The notes under the pieces are model-generated. The model did not search any database and was not told the DNA's origin. It was given only the letters and a program-made list of their open reading frames with translations. The translations under genes and the position numbers were made by a program. Of a stretch of DNA of 64,000 bases, positions 1-10,773 are shown piece by piece. Each line of letters starts with the position of its first letter. The first letter of the stretch is position 1. Source of the stretch: Coemansia sp. RSA 1200 (lineage: Eukaryota > Kickxellomycota > Kickxellomycetes > Kickxellales > Kickxellaceae); assembly GCA_027578915.1 (NCBI GenBank), contig JANBTT010000019.1, forward strand, positions 62,001-126,000, given 5' to 3'.

Positions 1-1
1 C

Positions 2-400
2 CAGCGCACCACGCAGGGCTTCCTTGACCAGAGCGCCGGACGGCTGGAGACACTCGATGCTATTGCACGCAAGTACATTGCAGCGTCAAAGGCCCAGCGC
101 ACAAAGCTGATCAGCAAGGCCAAGGATGCGGCTGACAAGGTCAAGGACAAGACGCAGGCCAAGTTTGCAAAGTACTACGTCAAGGTTATGGAGAAGATGA
201 ACTCTGCTTCGGACTTTGCGACCAAGGAGGCCGAGCGTCTGACTGGCATCATCAAGAGCGGCGCAGTGAGTGCAGGTAAGCTTGATGGCTTCACAATCCG
301 CAAGAACGTTCTCAACGTCTTCCTGGGCAAGTCCAGCGACGATGCTGCTGGCGAAAAGGAGGTTGAGGAGAAGGCCGACCGTCCAAAGGATGAGCTCTAA
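2..400 (+). CDS. Protein disulfide isomerase, ERp29-like C-terminal domain (5' partial)
   Basis: The frame is open from base 2 to the TAA at 398-400 and runs off the left edge, giving the last 132 residues. It reads as the helical ERp29-type C-terminal domain of fungal ERp38/P5-like protein disulfide isomerases: many Lys/Ala helices, then KYYVKVMEKM, a stretch ending ERLTGII, and FTIRKNVLNVFLGK. The chain ends in an acidic tail and the tetrapeptide KDEL, an ER-retrieval signal. In this family one or two CXXC thioredoxin domains precede this segment and carry out disulfide exchange in the ER lumen; here they lie outside the window. No intron is visible in the part seen. Family assignment rests on the helical domain plus KDEL, not on a seen active site. 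Confidence 0.85.
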   Translation, partial: QRTTQGFLDQSAGRLETLDAIARKYIAASKAQRTKLISKAKDAADKVKDKTQAKFAKYYVKVMEKMNSASDFATKEAERLTGIIKSGAVSAGKLDGFTIRKNVLNVFLGKSSDDAAGEKEVEEKADRPKDEL

Positions 401-925
401 ACAGTGTACTGGTTGTGTCCATTCTGCTGCCTTCTTTTCTTGCAAGTGGCATTTTTCCCTATGTTTCTTTCTTTTCGTTCATAAATAAAACGATCCACAA
501 TCATATTGCGAGGTCTTTGTTGAGGATAGTGAAGAGATGTCATAATTGCGTTCTGGTTTATGTGGATATTCCTTGTGATTTGGTCTTGATCTTGGTAAAG
601 ATAAAAATCCAGTCTTAGAAGCCGAAAGGGCCAAAGACAGGAAAGATACGCTGGGCTAGAAAAGCCAGACCGGCCAGCCATGGGGCGGGAGAATGGCCAT
701 AACCAACAGAGATATTGCGCAGACTTCTGAATAACGTAAATGTAATTAGGAGTCGAGGCGCTTTTTGTTTTTTGCCTTTTTCCCATATGGTGAACCAATC
801 TGTCAGGGGTTAGTTTCTTTGTTTCATTTCACTCGAGTAGTTTTAATATATCTATTTACTATATAAGAGAACGCAGCTAGATACTCTGGCCAGTATCGCT
901 TGGATTCTTCCCAACACAAACGTGC
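401..925. other. Intergenic, with possible unresolved short exon on minus strand
   Basis: This is the 3' flank of the PDI gene and the promoter of the PLPBP gene. Minus-strand bases about 619-731 are locally GC-richer and follow a CAG acceptor-like site; one frame gives a short hydrophobic tail ending WLAGLAFLAQRIFPVFG and two more Gly/Phe residues before a stop. No start or upstream exon could be assembled, so no gene is called. Confidence 0.3.
860..867 (+). promoter_or_regulatory. TATA-like box before PLPBP gene
   Basis: The sequence TATATAAG sits about 60 bases before the ATG at 926, in an otherwise AT-rich stretch. It is a plausible core promoter element for the downstream gene; this is judged by sequence only. 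Confidence 0.4.
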
Positions 926-1795
926 ATGCTGCTTGCTGCTACAAGCGCCAGAACCCTCGGAAGAGCATTATTTGCGCCACAAGCAGCCACAGGGGCATTA
1001 TTACCGACAGCCAGACACACCAGTAGCCAGTACTACTCGCAACGACACAATTGCAGAAGGATGGAGACAGAGGAGCAGTGCACTGCTGAGCGCAAGGCAG
1101 AGATCGCAAGCAACCTGGCGGAGATCAACATGATCGTTGAGCAGAAAAAGATGCTTAGAAGCGGGAGTCGAGGATCACGACTTGTGGCAGTCAGCAAGTA
1201 CAAGCCAGCGTCGGATATACGGGCGGCATATGAAGCGGGACAGCGCCATTTTGGCGAGAACTACGTACAGGAGCTCGCCGAGAAGGCACACGCACTGCCC
1301 ACCGACATCCAATGGCACTTTATCGGACGTCTACAGAGCAACAAGTGCAAGATACTGGCAGCCAACCCGAATCTCTGGGCAGTCGAGACGATCGAGGACG
1401 TCGGGAAGGCGCAGAAGCTGGACGATGCGTGGAGAGCCGCTGGGTACTCGCACCCGCTTAACGTGTATGTGCAGATCAATACCAGCAAGGAGGGGAACAA
1501 GGGCGGTGCGGAGATAAGTGAGGCCGAGACGGTTGTGCGCGGTATCGTTGACTCGTGTAGGAATCTCCGGGTGCTTGGACTTATGACAATCGGATCTGTT
1601 GAGGGGTCGAACCAGCGGCCAAACCCGGACTTTTTGGCCCTGGTGAAGCTGCGCGACGAGCTTGAGGCGAAGCTTGGTATCGAGTTGGAGCTGAGCATGG
1701 GTATGTCCGACGACTTTGAGCATGCCATGGATCTTGGCTCCAACAATGTGCGTGTTGGATCCAGGATATTCGGAGGCCGCCCGCCAAAGAACTGA
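926..1795 (+). CDS. PLP homeostasis protein (YggS/PROSC/PLPBP family)
   Basis: A 289-residue alanine-racemase-like single-domain protein that binds pyridoxal phosphate and buffers intracellular PLP; the family has no known catalytic activity. Signatures seen: LVAVSKYKP with the PLP lysine at about residue 91, HFGENYVQE, WHFIGRLQSNK, and near the end MSDDFEHAM and VRVGSRIFGG. The first 45 residues are rich in Ala, Arg, Ser and Thr with few acidic residues and look like a mitochondrial presequence. A second in-frame ATG at 1061 starts METEEQC, close to where homologues begin, so mitochondrial and cytosolic forms from two starts are possible. The first ATG was kept because a TATA-like box lies 60 bases upstream. 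No introns. Confidence 0.93.
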   Translation: MLLAATSARTLGRALFAPQAATGALLPTARHTSSQYYSQRHNCRRMETEEQCTAERKAEIASNLAEINMIVEQKKMLRSGSRGSRLVAVSKYKPASDIRAAYEAGQRHFGENYVQELAEKAHALPTDIQWHFIGRLQSNKCKILAANPNLWAVETIEDVGKAQKLDDAWRAAGYSHPLNVYVQINTSKEGNKGGAEISEAETVVRGIVDSCRNLRVLGLMTIGSVEGSNQRPNPDFLALVKLRDELEAKLGIELELSMGMSDDFEHAMDLGSNNVRVGSRIFGGRPPKN

Positions 1796-3611
1796 CCGAG
1801 ATGGCGAGAGTATTATTTTTTGCTGGTTTCTCTTTGTTTGTTTTTGGTTTAGATCTTTTTTGGAAGAGATGGCTGTGTTTGCTTGTTTAACTGCTTGTCA
1901 ATTTGTTCGCCGAGTCCGCTTTTGCACCGATCTGGATATGGATAATGATGAGAACAGAATCCGACACAGAGCGTGCCGAAAAAGGACCAGAAAGACATTG
2001 TTTCTGCTGGGCTGATTCTCCATCGATTGGCCCAAATTCGCGAAAAGAGAAATGTTGGAACACAGCCCAGCGGTGCCGCACGTGCAAGGATCCAGGATTT
2101 GCAGCCAGATAGCGGCAGACAATCAGCAGCATGCACTTGAACAGAACAGGCAACACTGTGCCGTCATCCTCCAATCCACACTTGAGAAGCCGTCTCAATC
2201 AAGACAGGACAAAGAAAGAAGACCCCCATCTCTGCCTCGTCCTCTTTCTCGCTTTTTGGCGTTTCACAAGCCAAGGCCGAGAAAATAAAAGAAAAAGAGT
2301 GCGACTGTATCAGATTTTGATCGATGGACGACGAGTGTTTGTGTGTTGTGCGTTTTCGCGCGTGTGTGGGGGGGGCCAAACCCGGCAGTGAAAAAAGGTG
2401 GCTTCTTTCCTCTCTCTCTCTTACGCTCGTTTGGTTCTCTCTACCACAACAACATTCGAAATATCCTTACTCTAGTATCATCTATCTACCGGGGACTTGC
2501 CATTTATTTCTTCTGCAATAGTCTTATTATTCTCGAAACACCAAGCACGCAAAAGACGTCATCAATCGCGTTTTAATACGTATTCCAGCACCGAACATCA
2601 ACCACAGAGTCCCTCTTTTTTAGATCTCAATAGCGATGGACAGAAACCCAAGGTAAAATTAAGAGGAATCTTCAGCAGTAGCCAAACGCCATACCATCCT
2701 GTTGTCCTGCTCTATCCTGTCTGTGTTGTATGTCTGGCCGCATGTATAATGGCCACATGTGTAATGGAAACATTGTTGTTGGAGAAGAGTTGCCTGCACA
2801 TTTAGATTGCATGCAAAGCGCATTCTGGCGCCTGTTGTTTGTTGTATGTTGTATGTCGTTGTTGCTGCTTGATGCTATAGATACGCAACCTCCATCCTCG
2901 ATGGACTCTTGTGTATGTCTTGCGAATATCGCTTGATGTTTGTTGCTTCTGTCTGGCAAACGTGTTTCTTCTGGGCCGGGAACACGAATGCTGGATACTG
3001 TGCGGCTTCTTGCCACGTCCATTGTTCCGCCTTGTTGTCTTTTTTCTTTCTACGCAGCCTGCAGCAGCAGCAGCATCAGCTCTGTCTGATGTGGTTGATG
3101 AACCCTTATCTGGGGTAAAGAAAGAGAGAAAGAAAGGAGGGGATCCCACCTTGTTCTGCCGCAATCCCGCGTCATTGCTAGCTTCTTTTTTCCGTTACTG
3201 CACTTTGCATGAGGATGCCCTTAACCAGATCTGAGCGGCAAACCGCCATGTCCTACGGGAAAAAAGAAACCACAGACTTTTCTTTTTTAGAGGCGTTGGG
3301 CGGATCAGGTGTGCTAGCGAAGACCCTGCCGCATAGCCTGGAATGCCAGCTGGTTGCGCACCAGCACGCAACAGACACATGTTCTTCTCCATTTGTCCTC
3401 ACTCTCTTGATATCCATTCCTTTTCTGCTCTGTCATGGTTCTTTCCTTGAAGTGCATATTGTTGCATGCTTCGGAGATGCACAAACAAGGTCTGTCTGGC
3501 TATCATCGGCATCAGCAGCCACATGATCTGTTTTTGCACAGCCAGGGATGGCTGCAGATAGCAAGAGAGATTCAATGACGACAGAGCAGGGCGACGTCAG
3601 AGAGTGAGACT

Positions 3612-3644
3612 CAAGAAGAAGAAGAAGAAGAAGAAGAAGAAAAG
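3612..3644 (+). repeat. GAA trinucleotide microsatellite
   Basis: About ten AAG/GAA units lie some 30 bases before the TATA box of the glycogen phosphorylase gene. It is a simple repeat in promoter DNA. Confidence 0.9.
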
Positions 3645-3672
3645 GGTGGTTTTATCGCCCGACTCTTTCTTG

Positions 3673-3680
3673 TATAAAAG
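3673..3680 (+). promoter_or_regulatory. TATA box of glycogen phosphorylase gene
   Basis: TATAAAAG lies about 250 bases upstream of the start codon and is followed by a C/A-rich leader with CAACA repeats, a layout typical of a strongly transcribed fungal gene with a long 5' UTR. Confidence 0.6.
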
Positions 3681-3924
3681 CCTGGCCGACCTCACTGCGC
3701 TGATATTCTCACCCACCTGTCCGTTCTTGCTTCCTTCTTCTGCCACTTTTCTCTTCTGCCCCCACACACTACCACAACCAGCAACAGCAACATCAACAGC
3801 TACAGCAACATTAGCAAGAACACATCTATTGATTCCTTCATTTATTGTTCTCCTTCCAGCGTGAGTCTGCCAGCAGGCAAGGATCCACACCAAACACACA
3901 ATACTAACAAACCACATCCTGACA

Positions 3925-6606
3925 ATGTCGCACTACAACTGCAGCGGATACTTTAGCTCGACGATTCCGCTGAGCACGGCCAAGGCCACGACGCCAGGCG
4001 TTCCCGACGCAAATGTTCCGGCAACGAAGCCAGCATCGCTCAAGCGCGTGGTGTCAGGCAACGCGCTCAAGGAGCTGCTTGCCGGCGGACACGCAAGCAC
4101 GCAGCCAAAGACACCGTCGAAGGAGGATGGCGAGTTCCGCGACTATTCGCACCACGAAATAGCGCGCGACGTAGCGACGATCAAGAACTCGGTGGTGATG
4201 CATCTGGCAGCCACATTCCTGCGCACTCCGTCAAGCACCGATTCGGCTCACGCCTACCTTGCCAGCGCATTCTCTGTGCGCGACCGACTGCTGCAGCGCT
4301 GGAATCTGACTAACGAGTACCACGACAAGATTGGCGCCAAGCGCGTGTACTACATGTCATTGGAGTTCCTGATAGGACGCACGTTTGACAACGCACTGCT
4401 GGCATTGGGACTGCGCGGCGAGTACGCCAGTGTGCTTGGCGATGTCGGGTTCCGTCTGGAGGACGTTATTGACGAGGAGCGCGATGCAGCGCTTGGCAAC
4501 GGCGGGTTGGGCCGACTGGCGGCGTGCTACGTTGACTCGATGGCATGCTCCAACTACCCTGGATGGGGCTACGGCTTGCGGTACAAGTACGGGATGTTCC
4601 AGCAGCAGATCATCAACGGATACCAGGTGGAGGTTCCAGACTGCTGGCTGGACTCGCCTAACCCGTGGGAGTTCCCGCGTCCAGATGTCACATATCCCGT
4701 CAAGTTCTACGGACATCTTGTGCGCGACCCCGACAGCAGCCACCGCTTTAAGTGGGAGAGCGACGTCGTGTACGACGCAATGGCCTTTGACGTACCGGTT
4801 CCCGGGTACGGAACCACCAACGTCGGCAACATCCGGCTCTGGAGCTGCAAGACCAACTCGCTGTTCGACCTCAATAAGTTCAACGCCGGCGACTACCAAG
4901 GCGCGACGGGCGGACAGGTGGCAGCGCAGATCCTGACGGATGTGCTGTATCCGAACGATAACACCAACGAAGGCAAGGAGCTGCGACTGCGGCAGGAGTA
5001 TCTGTTCTGCAGTGCCACGCTGCAGGACATCCTTGCGCGGTTCAAGCGCAGTGGACGGCCGCTGAGCGAGCTGCCGGAGCTGGCAGCGATCCAGCTCAAC
5101 GACACGCACCCGACGCTGGGCATTCCGGAGCTGATGCGGCTGCTGCTTGACGAGGAGGGCGTGGCGTGGGACGAGGCGTGGGATATCACCACGCGCACAT
5201 TTGCCTTCACCAACCACACCGTGCTGCCCGAGGCCATGGAGAAGTGGCCCGTGCCAATGCTTGACAAGATTCTGCCGCGCCACATGGGCATCATCTACGA
5301 CATCAATCTGTTCTTCCTGCAGAGTGTCGAGAAGCAGGTGCCGGACGATCGCGATCTGCTGCGCCGGATCTCGATCATCGAGGAGTCTAACCCGCAGCAG
5401 GTGCGCATGGCGTATCTGGCGTGTGTTGGATCGCACAAGGTCAACGGCGTGGCGGCCATCCACTCGGATATCATCAAGCAGTCGACGTTCAAGGACTTTG
5501 TCACCGTGCAGGGCGCCGACAAGTTCATCAACAAGACAAACGGCGTGTCGCCCAGACGCTGGATGAACGAGTGCAATCCTGACATGAGCCGCCTGATCAG
5601 CGAGGCCGTTGGCGATGTGTCGTGGATCAACGATCTCTCCAAGCTCAGTGCGCTGGAGTCCTGTGTGGACAACACCGACTTCCGCACACGCTGGTGGGAC
5701 GCCAAGCAGAAGAACAAGAAGCGGCTTGCTGCCTATATTCTGGCAACCACCGGCATCCACGTCAGCCCCGATGCGCTGTTTGATGTGCAGGTCAAGCGTA
5801 TCCACGAGTACAAGCGCCAGCTGATGAACATCCTGGGCGTCATCCACCGCTACCACCGTCTGAAGCAGATGGCGCCCGAGGAGCGTGCAAAGGAGCTGCA
5901 TCGTGTGGTGATCTTTGCCGGTAAGGCTGCCGCTGGCTACTGGGTTGCCAAGCAGGTGATCAAGCTGATCAACGCGGTGGCCGAGACCGTTAACAATGAC
6001 GAGGAGATTGGCGATGTGCTGAAGGTTGTGTTTATCCCCGACTACAGCGTCAGCGCCGCCGAGTACATTATCCCTGCAAGCGACATCTCGCAGCACATCT
6101 CGACGGCCGGTACCGAGGCCTCGGGCACATCTAACATGAAGTTTGTGCTGAACGGCGGCATTATTCTGGGCACAGTCGATGGCGCCAACATTGAGATTGG
6201 CGAGGAGGTCGGCGAGGACCAGATCTTCTTCTTTGGCTGCCTCGCCCATGAGGTCGAGGACTTTAGACACTATCTGCGGTTCCACCAGCCCAAGCCAGAC
6301 CCTGCGCTACAGGCTGCGTTTGACATGATCCAGCGCGGCACGTTTGGCGACGCTCATATCTTCCAGTCGCTGATCGACTCTATCATGCGCGGCGGCGACG
6401 TCTATCTGCTGTCGGTTGACTTCCCGTCATATCTCAAGGCCCACAAGGCTGTTGAGGCATCCTACCGTAAGCGCGACGCCTGGGTGACAAAGTCCATTCT
6501 CTCGGTTGCGCGCATGGCCAAGTTCTCTTCTGACCGCTCTATCCAGGAGTATGCTGAGGAGGTCTGGAACATTGAGCCCGTGCCCGTGCAAGGATGCAGC
6601 CTTTAA
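3925..6606 (+). CDS. GPH1: Glycogen phosphorylase
   Basis: 893 residues in one exon, close to the roughly 900-residue fungal enzyme. It releases glucose-1-phosphate from glycogen by phosphorolysis with a PLP cofactor. The catalytic core begins near residue 90. Seen motifs: YYMSLEFLIGRT, ALGNGGLGRLAACY, GWGYGLRYKYG, the nucleotide/sugar region AIQLNDTHP, and the PLP-site signature EASGTSNMKFVLNGG with the Schiff-base lysine at about residue 739. The first 85 residues are Ala/Thr/Lys-rich and poorly conserved; in yeast this region carries regulatory phosphosites, and TPSKEDG could be one, but that is inference. Codons are strongly GC-biased at third positions, as expected of a highly expressed gene. 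The long antisense frame is a shadow of this bias. Confidence 0.98.
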   Translation: MSHYNCSGYFSSTIPLSTAKATTPGVPDANVPATKPASLKRVVSGNALKELLAGGHASTQPKTPSKEDGEFRDYSHHEIARDVATIKNSVVMHLAATFLRTPSSTDSAHAYLASAFSVRDRLLQRWNLTNEYHDKIGAKRVYYMSLEFLIGRTFDNALLALGLRGEYASVLGDVGFRLEDVIDEERDAALGNGGLGRLAACYVDSMACSNYPGWGYGLRYKYGMFQQQIINGYQVEVPDCWLDSPNPWEFPRPDVTYPVKFYGHLVRDPDSSHRFKWESDVVYDAMAFDVPVPGYGTTNVGNIRLWSCKTNSLFDLNKFNAGDYQGATGGQVAAQILTDVLYPNDNTNEGKELRLRQEYLFCSATLQDILARFKRSGRPLSELPELAAIQLNDTHPTLGIPELMRLLLDEEGVAWDEAWDITTRTFAFTNHTVLPEAMEKWPVPMLDKILPRHMGIIYDINLFFLQSVEKQVPDDRDLLRRISIIEESNPQQVRMAYLACVGSHKVNGVAAIHSDIIKQSTFKDFVTVQGADKFINKTNGVSPRRWMNECNPDMSRLISEAVGDVSWINDLSKLSALESCVDNTDFRTRWWDAKQKNKKRLAAYILATTGIHVSPDALFDVQVKRIHEYKRQLMNILGVIHRYHRLKQMAPEERAKELHRVVIFAGKAAAGYWVAKQVIKLINAVAETVNNDEEIGDVLKVVFIPDYSVSAAEYIIPASDISQHISTAGTEASGTSNMKFVLNGGIILGTVDGANIEIGEEVGEDQIFFFGCLAHEVEDFRHYLRFHQPKPDPALQAAFDMIQRGTFGDAHIFQSLIDSIMRGGDVYLLSVDFPSYLKAHKAVEASYRKRDAWVTKSILSVARMAKFSSDRSIQEYAEEVWNIEPVPVQGCSL

Positions 6607-8003
6607 ACTTGGCTGAATTATCTTATTTTTATTTTCTTCTTTCCCGCTATTTTTCTTCCAACAAAGCCTTTATTTTAAGTTTTATGCTTTTCCTTATTCC
6701 GCTCCAGACAGGGCGGCTCTTGCTGAAGCCAGAGTGGAGAGCGGATTCGGATTATCATCAGAACATGAGTCAGTGGAATATCCACCTCGCCCGCGCTTGA
6801 AAAGGGGATTGGATTACTAATAAAAATTTCAAGCCTTTTCGGGTCCGACTCGCATCGTCATCCGCGTCTGCTATCTTTTTTTTGCCAGCTACTCACGCCT
6901 CGCCTCCACTGGATTCAAGCGAATTTATCTTATATCTTGCCTTTTTCTCACCACTCGGGGTCTTTGGATCCCCTTGGCTACTTGATTAGAGAGTAGCGTC
7001 ATAAAAAAAGCCAGTGAGAGCTTTTGCTGCGCACAAACATCATCATCCCATCAGATGACGACGGATGCCAACCGATTTTTGATTCCCGCCTTGACTCATG
7101 CCAAAAAAATATGACACTGCGGCCTAGAACGGGTTTTGATGCTGGACAGAAGGAAGGAAGGGGAATTGGCGGTGGTTGTATGACAAAAACAACAACAACA
7201 ACAACGAAAACAACAAAAACAATCGGTAGCAGCAGCGGACATGGGTTTTATTCTATTTCATTTATTGTTTTGATGTTGTCCTACTCACAGCAAACAAAGC
7301 ACAGCGAACGCACAGAAGCACAGACCAAAAAAACACAGCACAACACAAAGCAAAAGCAAGCAAATGCCGCTCAGCCTCGTATTTCCATATATCTTTCTCT
7401 TCCTTCCTTTGGCCCAGACTTTCCTACTTTTGCTTGGTTTGCTTGGATGCTTGGTTTGCCTTTCTGTGGGCCAGAAGCAGAACATACAGCACAGAGTCAA
7501 AATCAAGCGGATGGAATGAGCCCAGACAAGGTCATTTTCAGAAGCTATGGTCGCTCAATCAATCAATCAATCAATCACATTTTTGCCTTTGGCCTGACAA
7601 ACACACGCGCAAATCACGAAACAAGACAGGCAGTGAGTGGGCTCTACCTATCAATAGAAAAAGAAGAAAGGCGAAGCGCACAGAAAAACGGGGGAGAGGG
7701 AGACGGAAAGAAAGCAGCAGATTGGCTTCCTTTTCTAGCTTACGCCTCCCCTTTTTAACCCGCTGTCTTGGCCAACTGAATTTTTCCTCTCATGGCCTTC
7801 TTTTTATGACTGGTCTTTTTCTCTTTTCTCTTTTCTCTTTCCCTTTTATTTCCTTGGTTTTTTTAATTCACACTATTTTTCCACACTTTTTTCTCCTGCT
7901 CTTTTTTATTCAATACACGGGGAGCTTTTTTTGCGTGTTGCTAGACTTGCGTCGTTCTGCCTTTTCTTCTTCTTTCTTATTACACTTTACTACTTGCTAA
8001 AAG
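6607..8003. other. Intergenic region
   Basis: About 1.4 kb without a supported gene. It holds a run of ACA units near 7189, an (AATC)n repeat near 7555-7580, and long T/C-rich tracts just before the next start codon that resemble a fungal promoter. A 244-codon open frame at 7024-7758 is Thr/Lys/Gln low-complexity and was rejected. Confidence 0.6.
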
Positions 8004-9677
8004 ATGGAAAAGAATCCCGATTCTCATCAGCCTAGATTCTGCACCAAGGGCTGTGGTTTCTACGGCGACCCACTTCGCAACGACATGTGCTCGCTCTGCT
8101 ACAGCAAATCCAAACCAGGTATGTGTTGGTGTACTTGTGCTTCTTAAATGTCCACCCTTTATTCTTGTTTTTTTTCTCTCTGGAATGTGCGGACAGATGT
8201 TGGTATATGTGTGTATGTGGGCAGCTCTACACACTATACTGCGCGACACGTACTCTTTTCTCTCGCTGCTGGTCTTTTATTAGTGTGGCGGTGTTGCTGT
8301 TTTTTTGTAGTATGTGTTGTGCTTCCTTTCCTCTGCAATATCCTTTCGCCTTGGCTAAGCACATTGCTAGCTTGTGGGGAGGGGGTGGAGGCGGGAAGCT
8401 GCATTGTGTGGGCTTATATGCAGTGGGGAGGCCTAGAAGCGAGCGGCACTTGCCACGCCTGCGTTTTCCCCCGCCATCCTATCTGCGCCTTTCTTTGGCT
8501 CGACTCTTTTTGACCCCTGATGAACCTGGCTGGCTGGCTGCCTGCCTGCTGTAGCGTATTCCACTCCATGCGTGCTGTCTGTAGGTTGGGAAATGGAGAC
8601 ATCCATGCATGTCTTGCGTTGGCGTCTGGCTACTCCAGCCTTTTTTCCCTTCTCATTCATCGTTGCTGCTCATGTGAGCGGGAAGGTGTGTGTGGACTGC
8701 CATCTTCCATAGTCATTTGCTGCCTTCTCTTCTCCCCCAAAAAAACATCAACAATAAAGGCTGGGGCATATATTCCGCCTTGTTTCTTTTTCGTCTCAGT
8801 CGGTTGACAGTAGCAGACTATGTGCAAATGTTCTGTGAGCTGCTGCTGGAGATTGTTGCGGCCTTTCCAAGATGCATATATTCAACTTCTCTTTCATCCT
8901 TTCCCCAAAATGCACTGGCGTTGTTTGCACAAAGAATTGGTTGCTTTTTGAAAGGGCTGGCATGACACATATGTGCAGTTGTAATAATAGAGTTTGCGTT
9001 TTCTTTTCTCTTTCTGCTGTGCATTATGCTAACTTACATCCTGTGGTTTCTATTTCTGTCTTGCTGTCCGTTTATTAGATGTCAATCAACCTACAAAAGC
9101 CACCGCTGCCGCCACCACTATCGAAGTAAAGGCGTCTGCTCCTGCTTCCATTTCGGTTACTTGTGCATCTGGCTCTGGAACTCCTACCGTAACTGCTTCC
9201 GCTGCTGCAGCTGCTACTGCTGGCGCCGACATTGCCTCGTCTTCTGCAGATGCAACGAGCACAGAGCCTGTCGGTTCTCAGCAACACCAAATACAGGTAG
9301 AGCACCGCGCTGCCGAGAGCGAGATTGACACCACCATACCCGCCGCAGCAGGCATTTCTGGTTCGGCGCCATGCATCACCACCGTGCTTCCTTCTTCACC
9401 GCACGCCTCTTCTGTAGCTAGCGCTAGCCCCTCAATCCCCAGCAGAAAAGCACCAAAGAAGGGCCGCTGCTTTGAGTGCAATGCGCGTGTTGCTCTTGTC
9501 AAGCAGACCACCAACAGATGCCGCTGCGACTATGTGTTCTGCGATTCGCACCGCTTCCCCGACCAGCACGAATGCAAGTTTGATTTCAAAGAGTCCGATC
9601 GAAAGGGGCTTGAGATAAACAACCCAAAGCTCAATGCAAAGCCAAGGGGTGGTCGCAGTTTCACACGTATTGATTGA
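8004..9677 (+). CDS. A20/AN1-type zinc-finger protein, two exons
   Basis: Exon 1 is 8004-8118 and exon 2 is 9079-9677, joined across a 960-base intron with donor GTATGT and acceptor TTATTAG; the product is 237 residues. Exon 1 encodes an A20 finger (FCTKGCGFYGD, then MCSLCYS, Cys spacing 3-11-2). Exon 2 begins with an Ala/Thr/Ser-rich linker of about 130 residues and ends with an AN1 finger: CFECNARVAL, CRCDYVFCDSHRF, DQHECKFD. Proteins with this A20-AN1 order (ZFAND5/6 and stress-associated proteins) bind ubiquitin through A20 and assist proteasomal degradation and stress responses. The phase-1 junction makes GAT-GTC and keeps frame through the AN1 finger, which supports the splice sites. 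The intron is unusually long for this window. Confidence 0.9.
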
Positions 9678-10773
9678 AAAGAGAGGTGAGAGAAAGAGAA
9701 GGGTGAAATTTGAAAGTTTCCTGGTCTTCTTGACACCACTTGCTCTTTCTCCCCCTTTTCTTGCTCTACAGCCAAGCAGAAGCAGCATCACGTCTAGTGG
9801 CAAGGAGAGAAAAAGAGAGAGCGTCTTTTTCTTTCAAATCATGACACTTTTCTCCATCTTCTGCTGCTGCTCTTCTTGCTCCACCACCAACCCACACCAC
9901 CACTTATCCACATCTAACCCACCAAACCCACCTCATATAATTATTTTGTTGTACCTCCTTTTCTCCCCCGTTCTTTTTTCTTTTGCTCTGGTGCTCTGGC
10001 AATGCGCTGCAAGATGTAGTTTGCAAATGTTGCTTTTTGCTATTCATCTTTCTGGTGTGTCAGAGCAACCAGACTATTCTTTTTTTTTGTTTTTCTTAGC
10101 CTTTTCTTTTTTCTTTTCTTACTATTCTGTTCTTTTATTGCATTTTTGAATGTAAAATTCGCTTAGATAAACGGCGTGCTGTGGTTGTGTATGAAAAGCT
10201 GTGAAATGACAATGATGAGGAGATTAGAGAGTTTAGCTGGCGTAGCGGCAGGTTTGTTCTGGGTGATGAGTTTGTTCATTTGCACCACATTCCTAATGCA
10301 AATAATGATCCACCATATCGACTGCCACAAAAATGATTAAACACAAACTTTAGCCCAACGCATACTGCGTTTTTCGAGTTTTTCGAGTTTTCGAGTTTTT
10401 CTTTCTTGTTGCTTCCGGGGGTTTCTTATTTTATTTTATTATTTTATTTTTCACTTTATTATCAATACGATTTTAATGTATATACTAGCATCGTTGCATT
10501 CAAAGTTGCGAAAAGTTTCTTATTTTATTCTTTTACTCTATTGTATTTTTTCCCATTCACTTTTCGATTTTTGCGTTTTGTAACTTGGAATGGTATGTTA
10601 AAAGATGGAAGAAGAGTTTGTGGTTGTTATAAACGGAACAACAGACATAAAACGGTACTGAATTACAAAGGACACAACAATAAAGCGTATATGCCATTTT
10701 TTCCGCGTTCTTGTTATTATTTCTATGGACATTTACTCAACATTAGGAGGACAGAAATGCAAGGCCAAGCACG
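9678..10773. other. Intergenic region
   Basis: About 1.1 kb with no supported gene. It is rich in T/C tracts. At 10371-10403 four imperfect units of TTTTTCGAG occur in tandem. The open frame at 9634-10149 is Phe/Leu/Ser low complexity from the T-rich DNA and is not called. Confidence 0.6.
10371..10403 (+). repeat. Short tandem repeat, TTTTTCGAG units
   Basis: Four imperfect head-to-tail copies of a nine-base unit lie in the region upstream of the SUMO protease gene. Function unknown. Confidence 0.7.

Larger units (their letters stand above)
1796..3924. other. Long intergenic region upstream of glycogen phosphorylase
   Basis: About 2.1 kb with no supported gene. Open frames here are short, of mixed composition and without recognisable motifs. 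It contains C/T-rich tracts, an 8-base G run near 2366, a GAA microsatellite (3612-3644) and a TATA box at 3673. It probably holds the 3' UTR of the PLPBP gene and a long regulatory region for the glycogen phosphorylase gene. Confidence 0.6.

Noticed and set aside
4357..6285. 642-codon minus-strand frame
   Set aside because: Exactly antisense to glycogen phosphorylase; a by-product of GC-rich third positions.
7024..7758. 244-codon plus-strand frame between glycogen phosphorylase and the zinc-finger gene
   Set aside because: Thr/Lys/Gln low complexity driven by ACA and AATC repeats, no motif, poor third-position bias.
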